Source: Candidatus Riflebacteria bacterium HGW-Riflebacteria-2 (lineage in GTDB: Bacteria > Muiribacteriota > Ozemobacteria > Ozemobacterales > Ozemobacteraceae). Taken from it: a stretch of DNA of 64,000 nt. A program made the translations under genes and the position numbers. Shown here piece after piece: positions 24,646 to 33,430 of this stretch. The stretch lies in the NCBI GenBank assembly GCA_002839435.1, contig PGYA01000010.1, forward strand, positions 1 through 64,000, given 5' to 3'. The notes below the pieces were generated by a model that was given only the letters and a program-made list of their open reading frames with translations, was not told the DNA's origin and ran no database searches. Each line of letters starts with the position of its first letter. The first letter of the stretch is position 1.

Positions 24646-25509
24646 TCAGCCCCACTTCATTTTTTTCCGTAGGACTTCGAAAAAGTTGCGTGATTTGAAA
24701 ACGACTACACGGCCGAGTTCCTGGGCCCGGGTAATTTCGACCTCATCGCCATCCTGCAGTTGAAAGCTTTCCTGGCCGTCGAGCACCAGATCGACTTTCG
24801 AATGTCTACAGTCAAGAAGGGCATTGAGGGTTTCCTGGTCAGATGTGATAACCGGCCTGGCACTGAGCGTGTGGCAATTGAGAGGGCAAAGGATGATTAC
24901 ATTTACCCAGGGCGGCACAATCGGGCCGCCGGCGGAAAGGGAATAAGCGGTAGAACCGGTCGGAGTAGAAAAAATCAACCCATCACCGTGATATGTATTT
25001 ACTACAGAGCCTGAAATTGAAACATTGATATTTATTACACGCAGCATCGGCTCTTTTTGAATAACCACGTCGTTCAAGGCGATGCCGCAGTAAACCTTGT
25101 GGCTTTCGCGTTTAACAGTGGCCTGCAGCATCATGCGGTTCTCTATCTTGAAATTTCCGTCGCGAATCTTTTCGAGCGTGTTTATCGCATTCTTCGGCTC
25201 TTCAAGAGTCAGAAAGCCGAGATGTCCAAGGTTGATGCCGGCTATCGGCAATCCATCGCCCGCAAAAGTTCGCGCGGTTTGAAGAATGGAGCCATCTCCA
25301 CCGAGAACCACAATCATCTCCACCTCAGCTGCCATGTCTCTGACATCGAGGCCGAGTTCCGGGCGCCCGACTTTTTTTGCCATGCTTTTGGTAAGACGAG
25401 CCTTGATACCATTTTCTTCAGACCACAGCAGAAGTGTTTTCAGCAGTGGTGGCAGTGACTCACGGGTTGGGTGGCAGATAAAAGCCAGTTTTCTAATGGG
25501 CTTTTTCAT
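24646..25509 (-). CDS. nadK: NAD kinase
   Basis: A 287-residue cytosolic enzyme that phosphorylates NAD to NADP. The signature GGDG is at 70-73 in VVLGGDGSILQTAR, with INLGHLGFL (92-100) and the conserved STPTGSTAYSLSAGGP (181-196). Size and motif order match the bacterial family. Its ATG is 2 nt after the stop of the upstream TPR gene, so it is probably cotranscribed with the TPR and dsbD genes. NADPH is the ultimate electron source for the thioredoxin-DsbD route, though this pairing may be incidental. Confidence 0.96.
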   Translation of the reverse strand: MKKPIRKLAFICHPTRESLPPLLKTLLLWSEENGIKARLTKSMAKKVGRPELGLDVRDMAAEVEMIVVLGGDGSILQTARTFAGDGLPIAGINLGHLGFLTLEEPKNAINTLEKIRDGNFKIENRMMLQATVKRESHKVYCGIALNDVVIQKEPMLRVININVSISGSVVNTYHGDGLIFSTPTGSTAYSLSAGGPIVPPWVNVIILCPLNCHTLSARPVITSDQETLNALLDCRHSKVDLVLDGQESFQLQDGDEVEITRAQELGRVVVFKSRNFFEVLRKKMKWG

Positions 25510-25511
25510 GG

Positions 25512-26654
25512 TCAGTTCGGTGGAAAAATCTGATAATAGTTGCGCCCAGACCTTATAGATGCAGCAACGCTTCTGGCGGCAAGTCCGTAGACTGTGCCAC
25601 GGTGCTTTTCTGTGACGTCGTCAAGAATGTTAAGCGCGGCACTTTTCTGACCTTTTTTAAAATACAGATTGGCGAGAAGCAGCCTGGCATCAAGGTTGCC
25701 GGCGTCGTATTTGAGGCAGTTGCGCAGAGCATTTATGGCCGGATCAGTTTCGCCGAGCCTGAACAGGGTATCGGCCAGTTGGAAATGGGCTTCTGCCCAT
25801 CTCGGGTAGAGAATTACCACCTGCTCGAATGATTTAAGTGCGTCGAGGTAATTGCGGCTAAGCTTTGAACGCATGCCTCGATTGAATTCAGTGAAAACAT
25901 TGGTCACTTCAGCGCCGGCTTCTGAGCTGGTGCCGTGTTTGCTGCATTCGACATCGTCATTCTTCCAGCTGTAGGTTCCGCCATTCGGGCATACCGGTGA
26001 CGCTGTAAGAAACTTTTCGGCAACCAGAGTGTTCATGGAAAATTCGCTCTTGCGGGCCGGGTTATCTTTTATAAAGCTTGTTTGTGCACGCTTTACGGCA
26101 GACATATTGTGATAACAGTCTTGTTTGTCTTTGATTTCAACAAAGTAGCTGGCTTCCAGCATTTTTTGCTCAGCGGGGGCAGGCTTATTCAACACCGGTG
26201 CCTCCGGCGCATCTTTGGCTTCAGTTGGAAGTTGCCGGGTCAAAACCGGAAGCGATCTGCGCTCTGGCTGGAGAATACGTTCTACTGAGCTTAATGAGGT
26301 TCTCGCATAGCGGTCTTCCGGGTCAAGTTGCAGAACGGTGATGAACAGAGATCGGGCTTCGGCCAGGCGGCCCTGGCGTGCTAGAAGGGCTGCTTTAAGG
26401 TTCATCAGTCTGGTATTGCGGGGGTTCAGCTGGAGACCTGTTTTTATGGCTTTTTCGGCCGCTTCGATGTTATTCTTGCGTGCTTCTGAAAGTGCCATGA
26501 GATAATATGTGTCTGACTTGGGTGCTCTTTTGTGACCTTCGAGAAGGTCTCTGACCGTTACTTCAGAGTCCGGTGTCTGAAAATCCTGAGCCTGTATGCA
26601 TTGGCAGAGTATTAATATAAAAGATGCAGTCATTAGAATCCGAAAGGTTTTCAT
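25512..26654 (-). CDS. Exported TPR protein with embedded pilin-like cysteine motif
   Basis: This 380-residue protein has a signal peptide (about 1-22) and TPR repeats at about 47-115 and 255-350. Between them, residues 180-241 read like the C-terminal part of type IV pilin/GspG-like proteins: Cys180 (CYHNMSAVKRA), then LVAEKFLTASPVCPNGGTYSW and CSKHG at 237-241. The usual N-terminal pilin helix and prepilin cleavage site are absent. Cys222 and Cys237 could form a disulfide. Its ATG overlaps the stop of the large TPR gene by one base (TGATG). It is likely periplasmic or surface-associated; function is unknown. Confidence 0.72.
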   Translation of the reverse strand: MKTFRILMTASFILILCQCIQAQDFQTPDSEVTVRDLLEGHKRAPKSDTYYLMALSEARKNNIEAAEKAIKTGLQLNPRNTRLMNLKAALLARQGRLAEARSLFITVLQLDPEDRYARTSLSSVERILQPERRSLPVLTRQLPTEAKDAPEAPVLNKPAPAEQKMLEASYFVEIKDKQDCYHNMSAVKRAQTSFIKDNPARKSEFSMNTLVAEKFLTASPVCPNGGTYSWKNDDVECSKHGTSSEAGAEVTNVFTEFNRGMRSKLSRNYLDALKSFEQVVILYPRWAEAHFQLADTLFRLGETDPAINALRNCLKYDAGNLDARLLLANLYFKKGQKSAALNILDDVTEKHRGTVYGLAARSVAASIRSGRNYYQIFPPN

Positions 26655-28999
26655 CAGCTAGTCCTTGCCAGTCGCCGGCGCATGAGCTCTGCCCAGCTGA
26701 TCATATCTGGTTCTGCATTTGAAGCTGCAACGATAGTAAACTCTTTGAGCGCTCTCGGAGCCAGCCCTTTGGCAAAATAAATCTTGCCAAGCAGGAAATG
26801 GACTCTTGGGTCCTCCGGTACCAGTTTCTGGGCAATAACGGCATGACGAAGGGCTTCGTTGAGAAAACCAAGATTGAGGTTAGCCTGAACCAGAAAAAGA
26901 TGGGTATCTGCATTTTCCGGCTGCAGTTTGATGATTTCACGATAGCAGCGCATGGCCATTTTGAGCTTGCCACGTTTGCGCAGCAGTTCCGCATAAGCCA
27001 TCAGCCCCGGAACGTATTCTGGATTGATGGCAAGCAGGCGCTGGTATGCCATCATCGCATCATCTGTCTGCTCAATGGTTTCGAAAGCCTTGCCCATTGC
27101 CAGATAGGCTTCGAGATCGTCGGGCGTTTTTTCCAGTTCTTCGCGGCGCGCATCGATAATGCGCTGGCAGTTTGTTTCGATTTTTTTCTGCACAGCTTTA
27201 AGATTACTGGCGATCTGAGAGTCCGTGTAATCAAAACTTGCCGCTTTTTTAAAGGCTTTTAATGCCTCTTCATAGGCTTTCTGGTTGGAAAGCAGTATGC
27301 CTATGTTGTTCCAGATGCCGGCCTGGTCAGGGGCGCTGGTAGATGCTCGTATAAAGGCTGAGACCGCCTTTTCAGGATGCTTGTCGGCCTGGTATAGCTT
27401 GCCAAGTTCAAGCCAAGCTTCGTAACTGGCGGCGGGGTTTTCGGTCAGCTTTTCAAGCAAGGCGATAGCTTCGACGCTGCGATTCTGTCTGATCATGGCG
27501 ATTGCTTTGAGAAATGCGCCTTCGCAGTTATCAGGTTCAAGCCTGAGCACTTCGTTCATCAGAGCCTCGATTTCGGGGTAATCTTCGAGGCGTCTGAGAA
27601 CCTGACCAAGAGAGATCATGGTTTCAACGCGCGGATGAAACTGATGCGCCAGTGCTTCCTGAAAAAGTTCGGCCGCGCGCTCATACATGTCTTTTGCGGC
27701 AAGGACTTCTCCCAGGCGCTCAAGCACAAAGGGATCCTCTGGTTTCAGACTGAGAGCCTGAGAGTAGGCAGCTATTGCCAGGTCATGTTGTCTGTTCTTC
27801 TGGTAAAGTTGCCCCAGCTTGCTGTGCCCGTAGGAATCGGTCGGGTGCAGAATAGTGGCGCGCTTAATTTCCATCATTGCCAGAGATGTTTCGCCCAGTT
27901 CGCGATAGATCATACCAAGCTGGTAATGAGCATAAGGATCGTCAGGCGAGAGTTGAATGCATTTCTGCAGCAGATTACGGGCCTCGCCAAGATTATTTAG
28001 CGATCTTTCAAGAATTCCGAGCTGGTAATACGCCTTTGACATAAAGCGGTTAAGTTCAAGAGCCCTCGAAAAAGACGCTCTGGCGGCATCGTTATTGCCA
28101 TGCCGGCGTTGCAGAATCCCGTGGTAGAGGTAAATTTCTGCCACTTCCGGCTCAAATTTAATGCATTGTTCAAGGCTTTCAAGAGCCAGTGTGATTTCAC
28201 CGCGTTCTTCGTGAAGCTGTGCCAGTCGCATAAGCAACGCATAATTTTCGGGAGAGCGCTTGATCTTGTCGCGGGTCGAGACAATCTCTTTCTCGATTCC
28301 GTCAGCGAGAAATTCAGCGAGAGTTTCAAATTTCGGTCTGCTGGTGCTTTCCTGGGGTCTGGCCGGTTCGCTTTCGACAGATTCGCGGTTAGCAGATTCA
28401 ATTTCGGGAAGAGCATCAACAGTTGCCGGAGCGTCAGAAAACTCATCTTTTGTAGTCTTGATGCCTCTTTCTAGTTCGTGTTCAAGCTCTTCAAATGATT
28501 CTCCTGCCTGAGGCAGTGACTTTGAATAGCCTCCGGGAAAGACCTCAGATGACTTTTCCGCGGCGGGAAGCTCTATGTCGCTGTCTTCAATCACCCAGAA
28601 AGTTATTTCGACAAGCCCCCACAGGGCAATAATGCCGCTGACAAGACCCGTCGCCAGAAGAATAAACGGATGTCCGCTTAAAATCTGGCTGATATAAAGC
28701 AGGGCAAAGATAAATCCGCCAAGAATTACTTTTAAAAATGCGTCTTTGGGATAATGTGTGGTAAACGGGTTTTTAACAGGCTTTTCATACATTTCGGCAA
28801 CCGGGTCACCGGTTTTTTTCTGAAAAAGTCTGGGGTCGTTCTTTTCGTCGAGAATTCTGCCGCATTGGCTGCAAATAGCTGCAGAAAGGGGGTTCCTGCA
28901 GTTGCACTGTGGGCAGACTACCTGCAGGGTTCGGTTACATGCAACACAACTCAGTGAATCTTCATTGTTAACAGCGCCACAACTTTGACAATTAACCAT
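26654..28999 (-). CDS. Membrane-anchored zinc-ribbon and TPR protein
   Basis: This 781-residue protein has two zinc ribbons at the N-terminus: C4/C7 with C18/C21, and C29/C32 with C43/C46. Two membrane helices follow at about 88-108 and 112-135. An acidic linker (about 140-225) leads to a long array of TPR units (about 255-770) with typical A-x3-Y/F spacing (AYYQLGILERSLNNLGEA; AHYQLGMIYRELGE). The ribbons and TPRs would both face the cytoplasm if the two helices form a hairpin. It probably acts as an assembly platform. The start ATG is 2 nt after the upstream stop, and the end is coupled to the exported TPR gene. Confidence 0.8.
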   Translation of the reverse strand: MVNCQSCGAVNNEDSLSCVACNRTLQVVCPQCNCRNPLSAAICSQCGRILDEKNDPRLFQKKTGDPVAEMYEKPVKNPFTTHYPKDAFLKVILGGFIFALLYISQILSGHPFILLATGLVSGIIALWGLVEITFWVIEDSDIELPAAEKSSEVFPGGYSKSLPQAGESFEELEHELERGIKTTKDEFSDAPATVDALPEIESANRESVESEPARPQESTSRPKFETLAEFLADGIEKEIVSTRDKIKRSPENYALLMRLAQLHEERGEITLALESLEQCIKFEPEVAEIYLYHGILQRRHGNNDAARASFSRALELNRFMSKAYYQLGILERSLNNLGEARNLLQKCIQLSPDDPYAHYQLGMIYRELGETSLAMMEIKRATILHPTDSYGHSKLGQLYQKNRQHDLAIAAYSQALSLKPEDPFVLERLGEVLAAKDMYERAAELFQEALAHQFHPRVETMISLGQVLRRLEDYPEIEALMNEVLRLEPDNCEGAFLKAIAMIRQNRSVEAIALLEKLTENPAASYEAWLELGKLYQADKHPEKAVSAFIRASTSAPDQAGIWNNIGILLSNQKAYEEALKAFKKAASFDYTDSQIASNLKAVQKKIETNCQRIIDARREELEKTPDDLEAYLAMGKAFETIEQTDDAMMAYQRLLAINPEYVPGLMAYAELLRKRGKLKMAMRCYREIIKLQPENADTHLFLVQANLNLGFLNEALRHAVIAQKLVPEDPRVHFLLGKIYFAKGLAPRALKEFTIVAASNAEPDMISWAELMRRRLARTS

Positions 29000-29001
29000 T
29001 A

Positions 29002-29403
29002 TCAGTGCCTGCTCTCCTCAAAGTGATGATCGATAATGCTCCAGGTGCTGCTGATAGAATAGGCGGCAGGTTCTTTGTCTGTCTCAAGAAAACTTCCGTT
29101 GTGTGGCAGCACCTCGCCAATGTGGCGCACAGGCTGATAAGCCTGAAAAGATTCAATGCAGTGGTGATCCCAGCTGATTACCAGAAGCCCGTCGTCATGG
29201 CCCTCGAGCAGCGGGGAATTGTCGAGGTTACTGAAAAAATGTTCCTTCAGGCCAGAATCGACCTGTTTTACCATTTCCCAGAATGAGCTGGTATTAACGA
29301 CTCCCTGCGCTATGGCCCATAGAACTGCAGAAATCGAAGCCGAGGGAATATGGCCCGAGAAAGCCTGTTTGTTTTCAGACATTATCAGCCGAATTACGCT
29401 CAC
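29002..29403 (-). CDS. Small protein of unknown function
   Basis: This 133-residue protein matches no family I know. It has no signal or membrane segment. The middle and end are rich in aromatic residues and histidine (VISWDHHCIESFQAYQPVRH; STWSIIDHHFEESRH). A GTG start at 29403 is preferred because GGAG lies 8 nt upstream and the codon overlaps the preceding TGA by 4 nt (GTGA), giving translational coupling; an ATG at 29382 lacks a ribosome site. Its place between a small membrane protein and the zinc-ribbon/TPR protein suggests that all belong to one complex, which is inference. Confidence 0.6.
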   Translation of the reverse strand: MSVIRLIMSENKQAFSGHIPSASISAVLWAIAQGVVNTSSFWEMVKQVDSGLKEHFFSNLDNSPLLEGHDDGLLVISWDHHCIESFQAYQPVRHIGEVLPHNGSFLETDKEPAAYSISSTWSIIDHHFEESRH

Positions 29404-29822
29404 TGCTCATGCTCCGGTGGTTCATCAATTCCTTTTGCATGGAAAGCCGGAACTGTATTGCTTTCAGAATCAGGTTCATGGGCTTCCCGCCAGAAAAGCG
29501 CCAGCGGTTCACCCATTATTGCGCCAAGCAGAGACATAATGAACACCACCAGATACGCTGTCTCGAAGTCGATAAAGTAGAACACCAGCGGGGCAACGAG
29601 AATTCCGGTGAACATGCCTGCCATGCAGCCAATAATCGTTGATTCGTAGACCGATATGAAGGCGCCGAGTGCAGAGCCAAGAAACAGGCCCATAAGAGAA
29701 TACTGAGGCGCAACGTTTCCGGCCAGAACCGCGCCGATCGAGCCAAAGGCTGTGACCAGCGTGCAGATCATGGCGTAGACCATGAGTCTGGTTGTCTGTC
29801 TTGGCGAGGCAAGCATGCTCAT
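29400..29822 (-). CDS. Small integral membrane protein of unknown function
   Basis: This 140-residue protein has four hydrophobic segments (about 14-34, 41-60, 62-82 and 88-110), with a soluble, acidic tail of about 30 residues (REAHEPDSESN onward). The glycine-rich segments (LMGLFLGSALGAFISV; CMAGMFTGILVAPLVF) suggest tightly packed helices. No known family is recognised. It overlaps the next gene by 4 nt and lies 10 nt after the exported protein gene, so it is a middle member of the operon starting at 30477. Confidence 0.65.
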   Translation of the reverse strand: MSMLASPRQTTRLMVYAMICTLVTAFGSIGAVLAGNVAPQYSLMGLFLGSALGAFISVYESTIIGCMAGMFTGILVAPLVFYFIDFETAYLVVFIMSLLGAIMGEPLALFWREAHEPDSESNTVPAFHAKGIDEPPEHEQ

Positions 29823-29832
29823 AATGTTAAAA

Positions 29833-30477
29833 TCAGGGTTTTAGAATGGTCTTTTCGTAATAGTAGTTGTTTTTGGGGTTCTCTGCAACAAATGTTGTCA
29901 ATTCTGACAGATAGTTATAACCGTCGATTGTGGCTGCTGCCGTGCAGATCTGTCTGACCTCCGCCAGATTTCCCTGGATTTCCTGATAGCTGTTTCTGGT
30001 TCTCAGTTCTTTTGCAACCCTAACCACAACACGTAGTTTATTATGCAGGCTGCCTTCTGGCAGGTCAAGCAGGTCGAGTTGGGAGATACGGTAGCCGTTG
30101 CTTTCAAGACCTGCTCTGATATTAGCTGTCAGAGACGCTTTCAGCTCATCACTAAGCGGTTCAGCCTGTGTCGCATCAGGTGACATCTGTTCCCAGTATG
30201 AGAGAACTTCATCACGGATCACTTCAGAGCGATCTTGTAGACTGGCAGAAAGCGACCTGGTGCGACCAAGTTCGTAAAGCTGTTCCTGCACCAGAGTTTC
30301 TTCGTCTGTTTCAGCAGCAGGTTGTGCTTGTTTAACTGGAGTCATGCCGCTGATTGAAACTGCTTCATCGATCACTTCCTGAGAGAAGCCCAGATACTTG
30401 AGGTCACCTTCGGTGGCGAAAGCATTGCAGGATATCAGGATTGCGGCTGTCAGTAAAAGTGCGCTAACGATTCTCAT
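29833..30477 (-). CDS. Exported protein of unknown function
   Basis: This 214-residue protein has a clear signal peptide (VSALLLTAAILISCNAFA, probable cleavage after AFA). The mature part is mainly helical and acidic with no recognised domain (EGDLKYLGFSQEVIDEAVS near the start; NPKNNYYYEKTILKP at the end). GGAGGA is 5-6 nt before the ATG and an extended -10 promoter lies about 30 nt upstream, so this is probably the first gene of the seven-gene minus-strand operon ending at dsbD. Confidence 0.68.
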   Translation of the reverse strand: MRIVSALLLTAAILISCNAFATEGDLKYLGFSQEVIDEAVSISGMTPVKQAQPAAETDEETLVQEQLYELGRTRSLSASLQDRSEVIRDEVLSYWEQMSPDATQAEPLSDELKASLTANIRAGLESNGYRISQLDLLDLPEGSLHNKLRVVVRVAKELRTRNSYQEIQGNLAEVRQICTAAATIDGYNYLSELTTFVAENPKNNYYYEKTILKP

Positions 30478-30507
30478 AAGTCTCCTCCAAGTGGTAAAAT
30501 CCTGAGA

Positions 30508-30516
30508 ATTATAACA
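30508..30516 (-). promoter_or_regulatory. Extended -10 promoter of the operon ending at dsbD
   Basis: On the minus strand the bases read TGTTATAAT, a perfect TATAAT with the extended TG. No -35 box is evident at the usual distance. It precedes the signal-peptide gene at 30477 and its GGAGGA ribosome site. Confidence 0.6.
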
Positions 30517-30546
30517 CAGAATTCCTGTGTGGAAAGCCGGTAATAT

Positions 30547-31047
30547 TTAAATATTGACGTCGGCAAAAGCCTCACGCAGACGCGAAAGAGTGATGTTCGG
30601 GTCTTCAATGATGATTTTGGCACCGGCGGTAATATCTACAAAACCCAACTCGCGGGGGTAGCGCGGCACTATATGCTGATGGAGGTGTTCTATGCTTGCT
30701 CCAGAAGCTTCGCCAATATTGTAGCCAATGTTGAAGCCCTCTGGCTGGTATACTTCAGAGAGTTTTGTTAGGGAATGGCACAGTAGAGTGTGCATCTGAC
30801 GAGATTCCTCATTACTGAGTTCACGGGGATCCTTAATGTGCCTCAGCGGGAAAAGCAGAAGGTGGCCGGCATTATAGGGATAAAGATTGGCGCAGGCAGC
30901 TACGGCCGAGTTTTTCCAGACAGTAAGATTGGCTACTGCCGGGTCATTGGCGATGATCGAGCAGATTATGCATTCAACCGCCGGGCGTTTGAGGCCAGAT
31001 ATGTATGCACGTTTGTTGGGTATGAACAGTTGTTGTCGAAAGGTCAT
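30547..31047 (-). CDS. HIT family hydrolase (Ap4A-hydrolase-like)
   Basis: This 166-residue nucleotide hydrolase has the histidine triad at 121-125 (HLHQHIVPRY) and the earlier GHLLLFPLRHIKD strand-loop. An N-terminal CIIC (26-29) is the zinc-binding element of many longer HIT proteins. Members cleave dinucleoside polyphosphates such as Ap4A or nucleoside phosphoramidates. The ATG follows the DUF885 stop by one base, with AGGGG upstream, so the two genes are coupled. The specific substrate cannot be told. Confidence 0.9.
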   Translation of the reverse strand: MTFRQQLFIPNKRAYISGLKRPAVECIICSIIANDPAVANLTVWKNSAVAACANLYPYNAGHLLLFPLRHIKDPRELSNEESRQMHTLLCHSLTKLSEVYQPEGFNIGYNIGEASGASIEHLHQHIVPRYPRELGFVDITAGAKIIIEDPNITLSRLREAFADVNI

Positions 31048-31048
31048 T

Positions 31049-32722
31049 TCAGCCCCTGTGTTGTTCTTTGATTGTCGCTTTCATAAGTTCCGGGTAATAA
31101 CTGCGTATGGTGACAAAGGGCAGGCTGCCTTGATAGAGCACAAGATCATGAAAGGCGCGATCGGTGAAGTCACCTTTGAACTGGTGTTGAAGTTCCTGTT
31201 TGACCTGTCGCAGCAGATACTCGCCAGCCAGCCCGCTTATCTGTGATCCTGGATATTGGGCCTGTCTTTTTACTTCGGCCATGGCCGAGTTTTTGTCGAT
31301 TTTTGTCTGCTCCATCAGGAAGTTAACGGCTTCGTTGAAGTTCCAGGTGCGGGTCTGCAGGTTAATATCAGTGATCAGCCTGGCTGCATCAAAGACTTCT
31401 TCGGTGGCATGGGCAAAAAGGCTCTCAGGAGAAGTTTCGAAGCCAAGTTCGCGCACCTGGTTCTGGCAGTAACTTGCCCAGCCTTCGATCAGTTCCATAC
31501 TTTCGCAGAATGCACGCATGCGGCCCGGGTGAAAATTCTGGGCAGCTAACTGTAGATGGTGCCCCGGGTAACCCTCGTGAATGGCGCAATTAATGATGTC
31601 GGCATAATTATAGCGGGAAGAGTCGGCTGACGGCGAACGGGTGAGCAGATATGTGCCTTTTTGAGTTTCGGCAGTTTTTTCAGGGCCTATATATGCTGAA
31701 AATGGAATCAGGTGACTCATGAAATCAGGCGTTTCAATCACTTCCAGTTCCTCACGTTCAGGAACAGTTGCAAATCCGCTGGTTTCAACGAAAGCGCGAC
31801 TTCTGTTCAATGCGTCTCTGAATGATTCCAGTGAGAGCTCAAAGCTTTTTGGGGCATGATTTCTTATCTTTTTCTGGACTTCGGCGCGGGCGCCGGTCGC
31901 AGAGCCTGTGGCAACGCCAAGTATGAGACAACTGAGATTCTCAAGTCTTTCGCCGGCGGTCTGCAGTACTTTTTTGCCGAGGTCAAGTATCTCATTTTGA
32001 TTCAAACCGAGTTTTTTACCGGCAAGCAGCGCCTGAAAGCCGTTTGGGCCAAGTGACCATTCATGCCCGGCCTTCGGCATAATTGCGTGTTTAAGCCAGT
32101 TCGAGAATTCAGCAAGGGCTCGTTTGGCTTCAGAAGCTGCATTTTTGTAATCATTATGCAAGGCCGCCGGAACCTGGCGACCTATACTGTCTTCAACAGT
32201 ATCAATAAAGTTCGGCAGATTGCGTGCCGAATCGAGAAATATCTCGCCCCACAGTGCTGGAACCTGCTGAAATAGAGTTCTACCTTCCATCAGAAACGCT
32301 GGTACTGCTCGCAGACGCGAGATGATCGATTGCACTCTGTCAGTCAGAGGAGCATAATCGCGTGCAAAAAGAAGAAATATCGAGTCTCCGATATGCATGG
32401 CAAGGTCGCGACCGAGTTTCCAGCGGCAGAGATCTTCGTCCCAGAACAGTTGCTGATCAATAAACTGCAATATAGCTTCACGGTCGATGCGTTCATCAAT
32501 GCTGAGCTCATTTTCGGGAAGTGAAGAAAAGTTATGCCGCATTTCACGCAAAAACGAAATGTTGTGCTCAATCGCCCCGGCTCCAATTTCGGGCAGATGA
32601 CCGTCGAACTGATGATCACCCATCCAGCTGGCTGTAACCGGGTTGCGGCTGACAAATTCTCGATAAAAAAGATCCGAAACGCTTTTGAATCCTGGGTGAG
32701 AATAATCGGCTCGATAAAACAC
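31049..32722 (-). CDS. DUF885 family protein, putative zinc peptidase
   Basis: This 557-residue protein belongs to the DUF885 family, gluzincin-like proteins with an extended HExxH-type site. The signature HEGYPGHHLQLAAQ is at about 382-395, and ELIEGWASYCQN supplies the downstream conserved glutamate. The N-terminal YREFVSRNPVTASWMGDHQFD region is also typical. No signal peptide is seen. GTG 32722 is chosen because GGAGGTGG lies six bases upstream; a longer frame would add 22 residues without a ribosome site. It is the first gene of a pair with the HIT hydrolase. A carboxypeptidase-like activity is plausible but not certain. Confidence 0.88.
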   Translation of the reverse strand: MFYRADYSHPGFKSVSDLFYREFVSRNPVTASWMGDHQFDGHLPEIGAGAIEHNISFLREMRHNFSSLPENELSIDERIDREAILQFIDQQLFWDEDLCRWKLGRDLAMHIGDSIFLLFARDYAPLTDRVQSIISRLRAVPAFLMEGRTLFQQVPALWGEIFLDSARNLPNFIDTVEDSIGRQVPAALHNDYKNAASEAKRALAEFSNWLKHAIMPKAGHEWSLGPNGFQALLAGKKLGLNQNEILDLGKKVLQTAGERLENLSCLILGVATGSATGARAEVQKKIRNHAPKSFELSLESFRDALNRSRAFVETSGFATVPEREELEVIETPDFMSHLIPFSAYIGPEKTAETQKGTYLLTRSPSADSSRYNYADIINCAIHEGYPGHHLQLAAQNFHPGRMRAFCESMELIEGWASYCQNQVRELGFETSPESLFAHATEEVFDAARLITDINLQTRTWNFNEAVNFLMEQTKIDKNSAMAEVKRQAQYPGSQISGLAGEYLLRQVKQELQHQFKGDFTDRAFHDLVLYQGSLPFVTIRSYYPELMKATIKEQHRG

Positions 32723-32899
32723 GCAAAACCACCTCCGGGTAATACTGGATACATTATAGCATAGAGAAGCAAGCCGGCAGATATCCATTTGTCAGATGTT
32801 ATGGTTGAATTTTGGCGGTGATTATGGCAGTATTTACCGTTCTCAGTCCTGGCACTTTTGTTTTAGGCACGAAATTCAGCAGGGAATTACCCGATCGGA

Positions 32900-33430
32900 A
32901 TGAAGTTGTTATTTAAGTTTGCTGCAATATGGTATTCTAGACTGTATCTGCTTGCATTTTTTGTTTTTGCGATTTTGGCATTGCCAGGCAGCAAACATCT
33001 GGCTGGTGCCGTATTGCAGCAGATTTTCATTGCGTTTCTGATTTTTTTCAGATTGCGCCAGAAAAAGCAGCTCTTCATGATTCCAGACGAAGTGCTTGTT
33101 TGTCTGCCATACTTCTGGGCCCTGGCCAACCTTGGCAGTGCGCAAGGCTGGTTTGTGGTATGGCAATACTATTTTATTGCGGCATTTGTAATGTCTTCAT
33201 TGGCACTGGTCGGTAACCGCCGCTGGTTCACCGGAGGTTTGCGTCACAACAGTCTGCTGCAGGCGATTTATTGCGCACTGGTTTTTATACTGCTTTTCGC
33301 AACCATTTTACGATCAGTATTTCCGCCGTTCACTTATGATCTCTATCGTGAAACTATAATGAATTCACTGGTATTTTTCGCTGGAATTCCGGTCTGCCTG
33401 ATCTCAACAGAACCTGGCCGTCAGACCTGA
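32900..33430 (+). CDS. Small membrane protein of unknown function
   Basis: This 176-residue hydrophobic protein has about four or five membrane segments (LYLLAFFVFAILALPG; IFIAFLIFFRL; IAAFVMSSLALVG; ALVFILLFATILRSVF; LVFFAGIPVCLIS). No family is recognised. It is the only plus-strand gene between 22642 and 34785, and its end overlaps the convergent O-antigen ligase-like gene by 10 nt. The ribosome site is weak (AGGGAA, 13 nt upstream). It may be a real orphan, but support is limited to length and composition. Confidence 0.5.
   Translation: MKLLFKFAAIWYSRLYLLAFFVFAILALPGSKHLAGAVLQQIFIAFLIFFRLRQKKQLFMIPDEVLVCLPYFWALANLGSAQGWFVVWQYYFIAAFVMSSLALVGNRRWFTGGLRHNSLLQAIYCALVFILLFATILRSVFPPFTYDLYRETIMNSLVFFAGIPVCLISTEPGRQT

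Noticed and set aside
24600..24700. Possible gene on the plus strand across the nadK-dsbD junction
   Set aside because: It is a shadow frame; both minus-strand genes are complete with clear motifs and a 14-nt junction.
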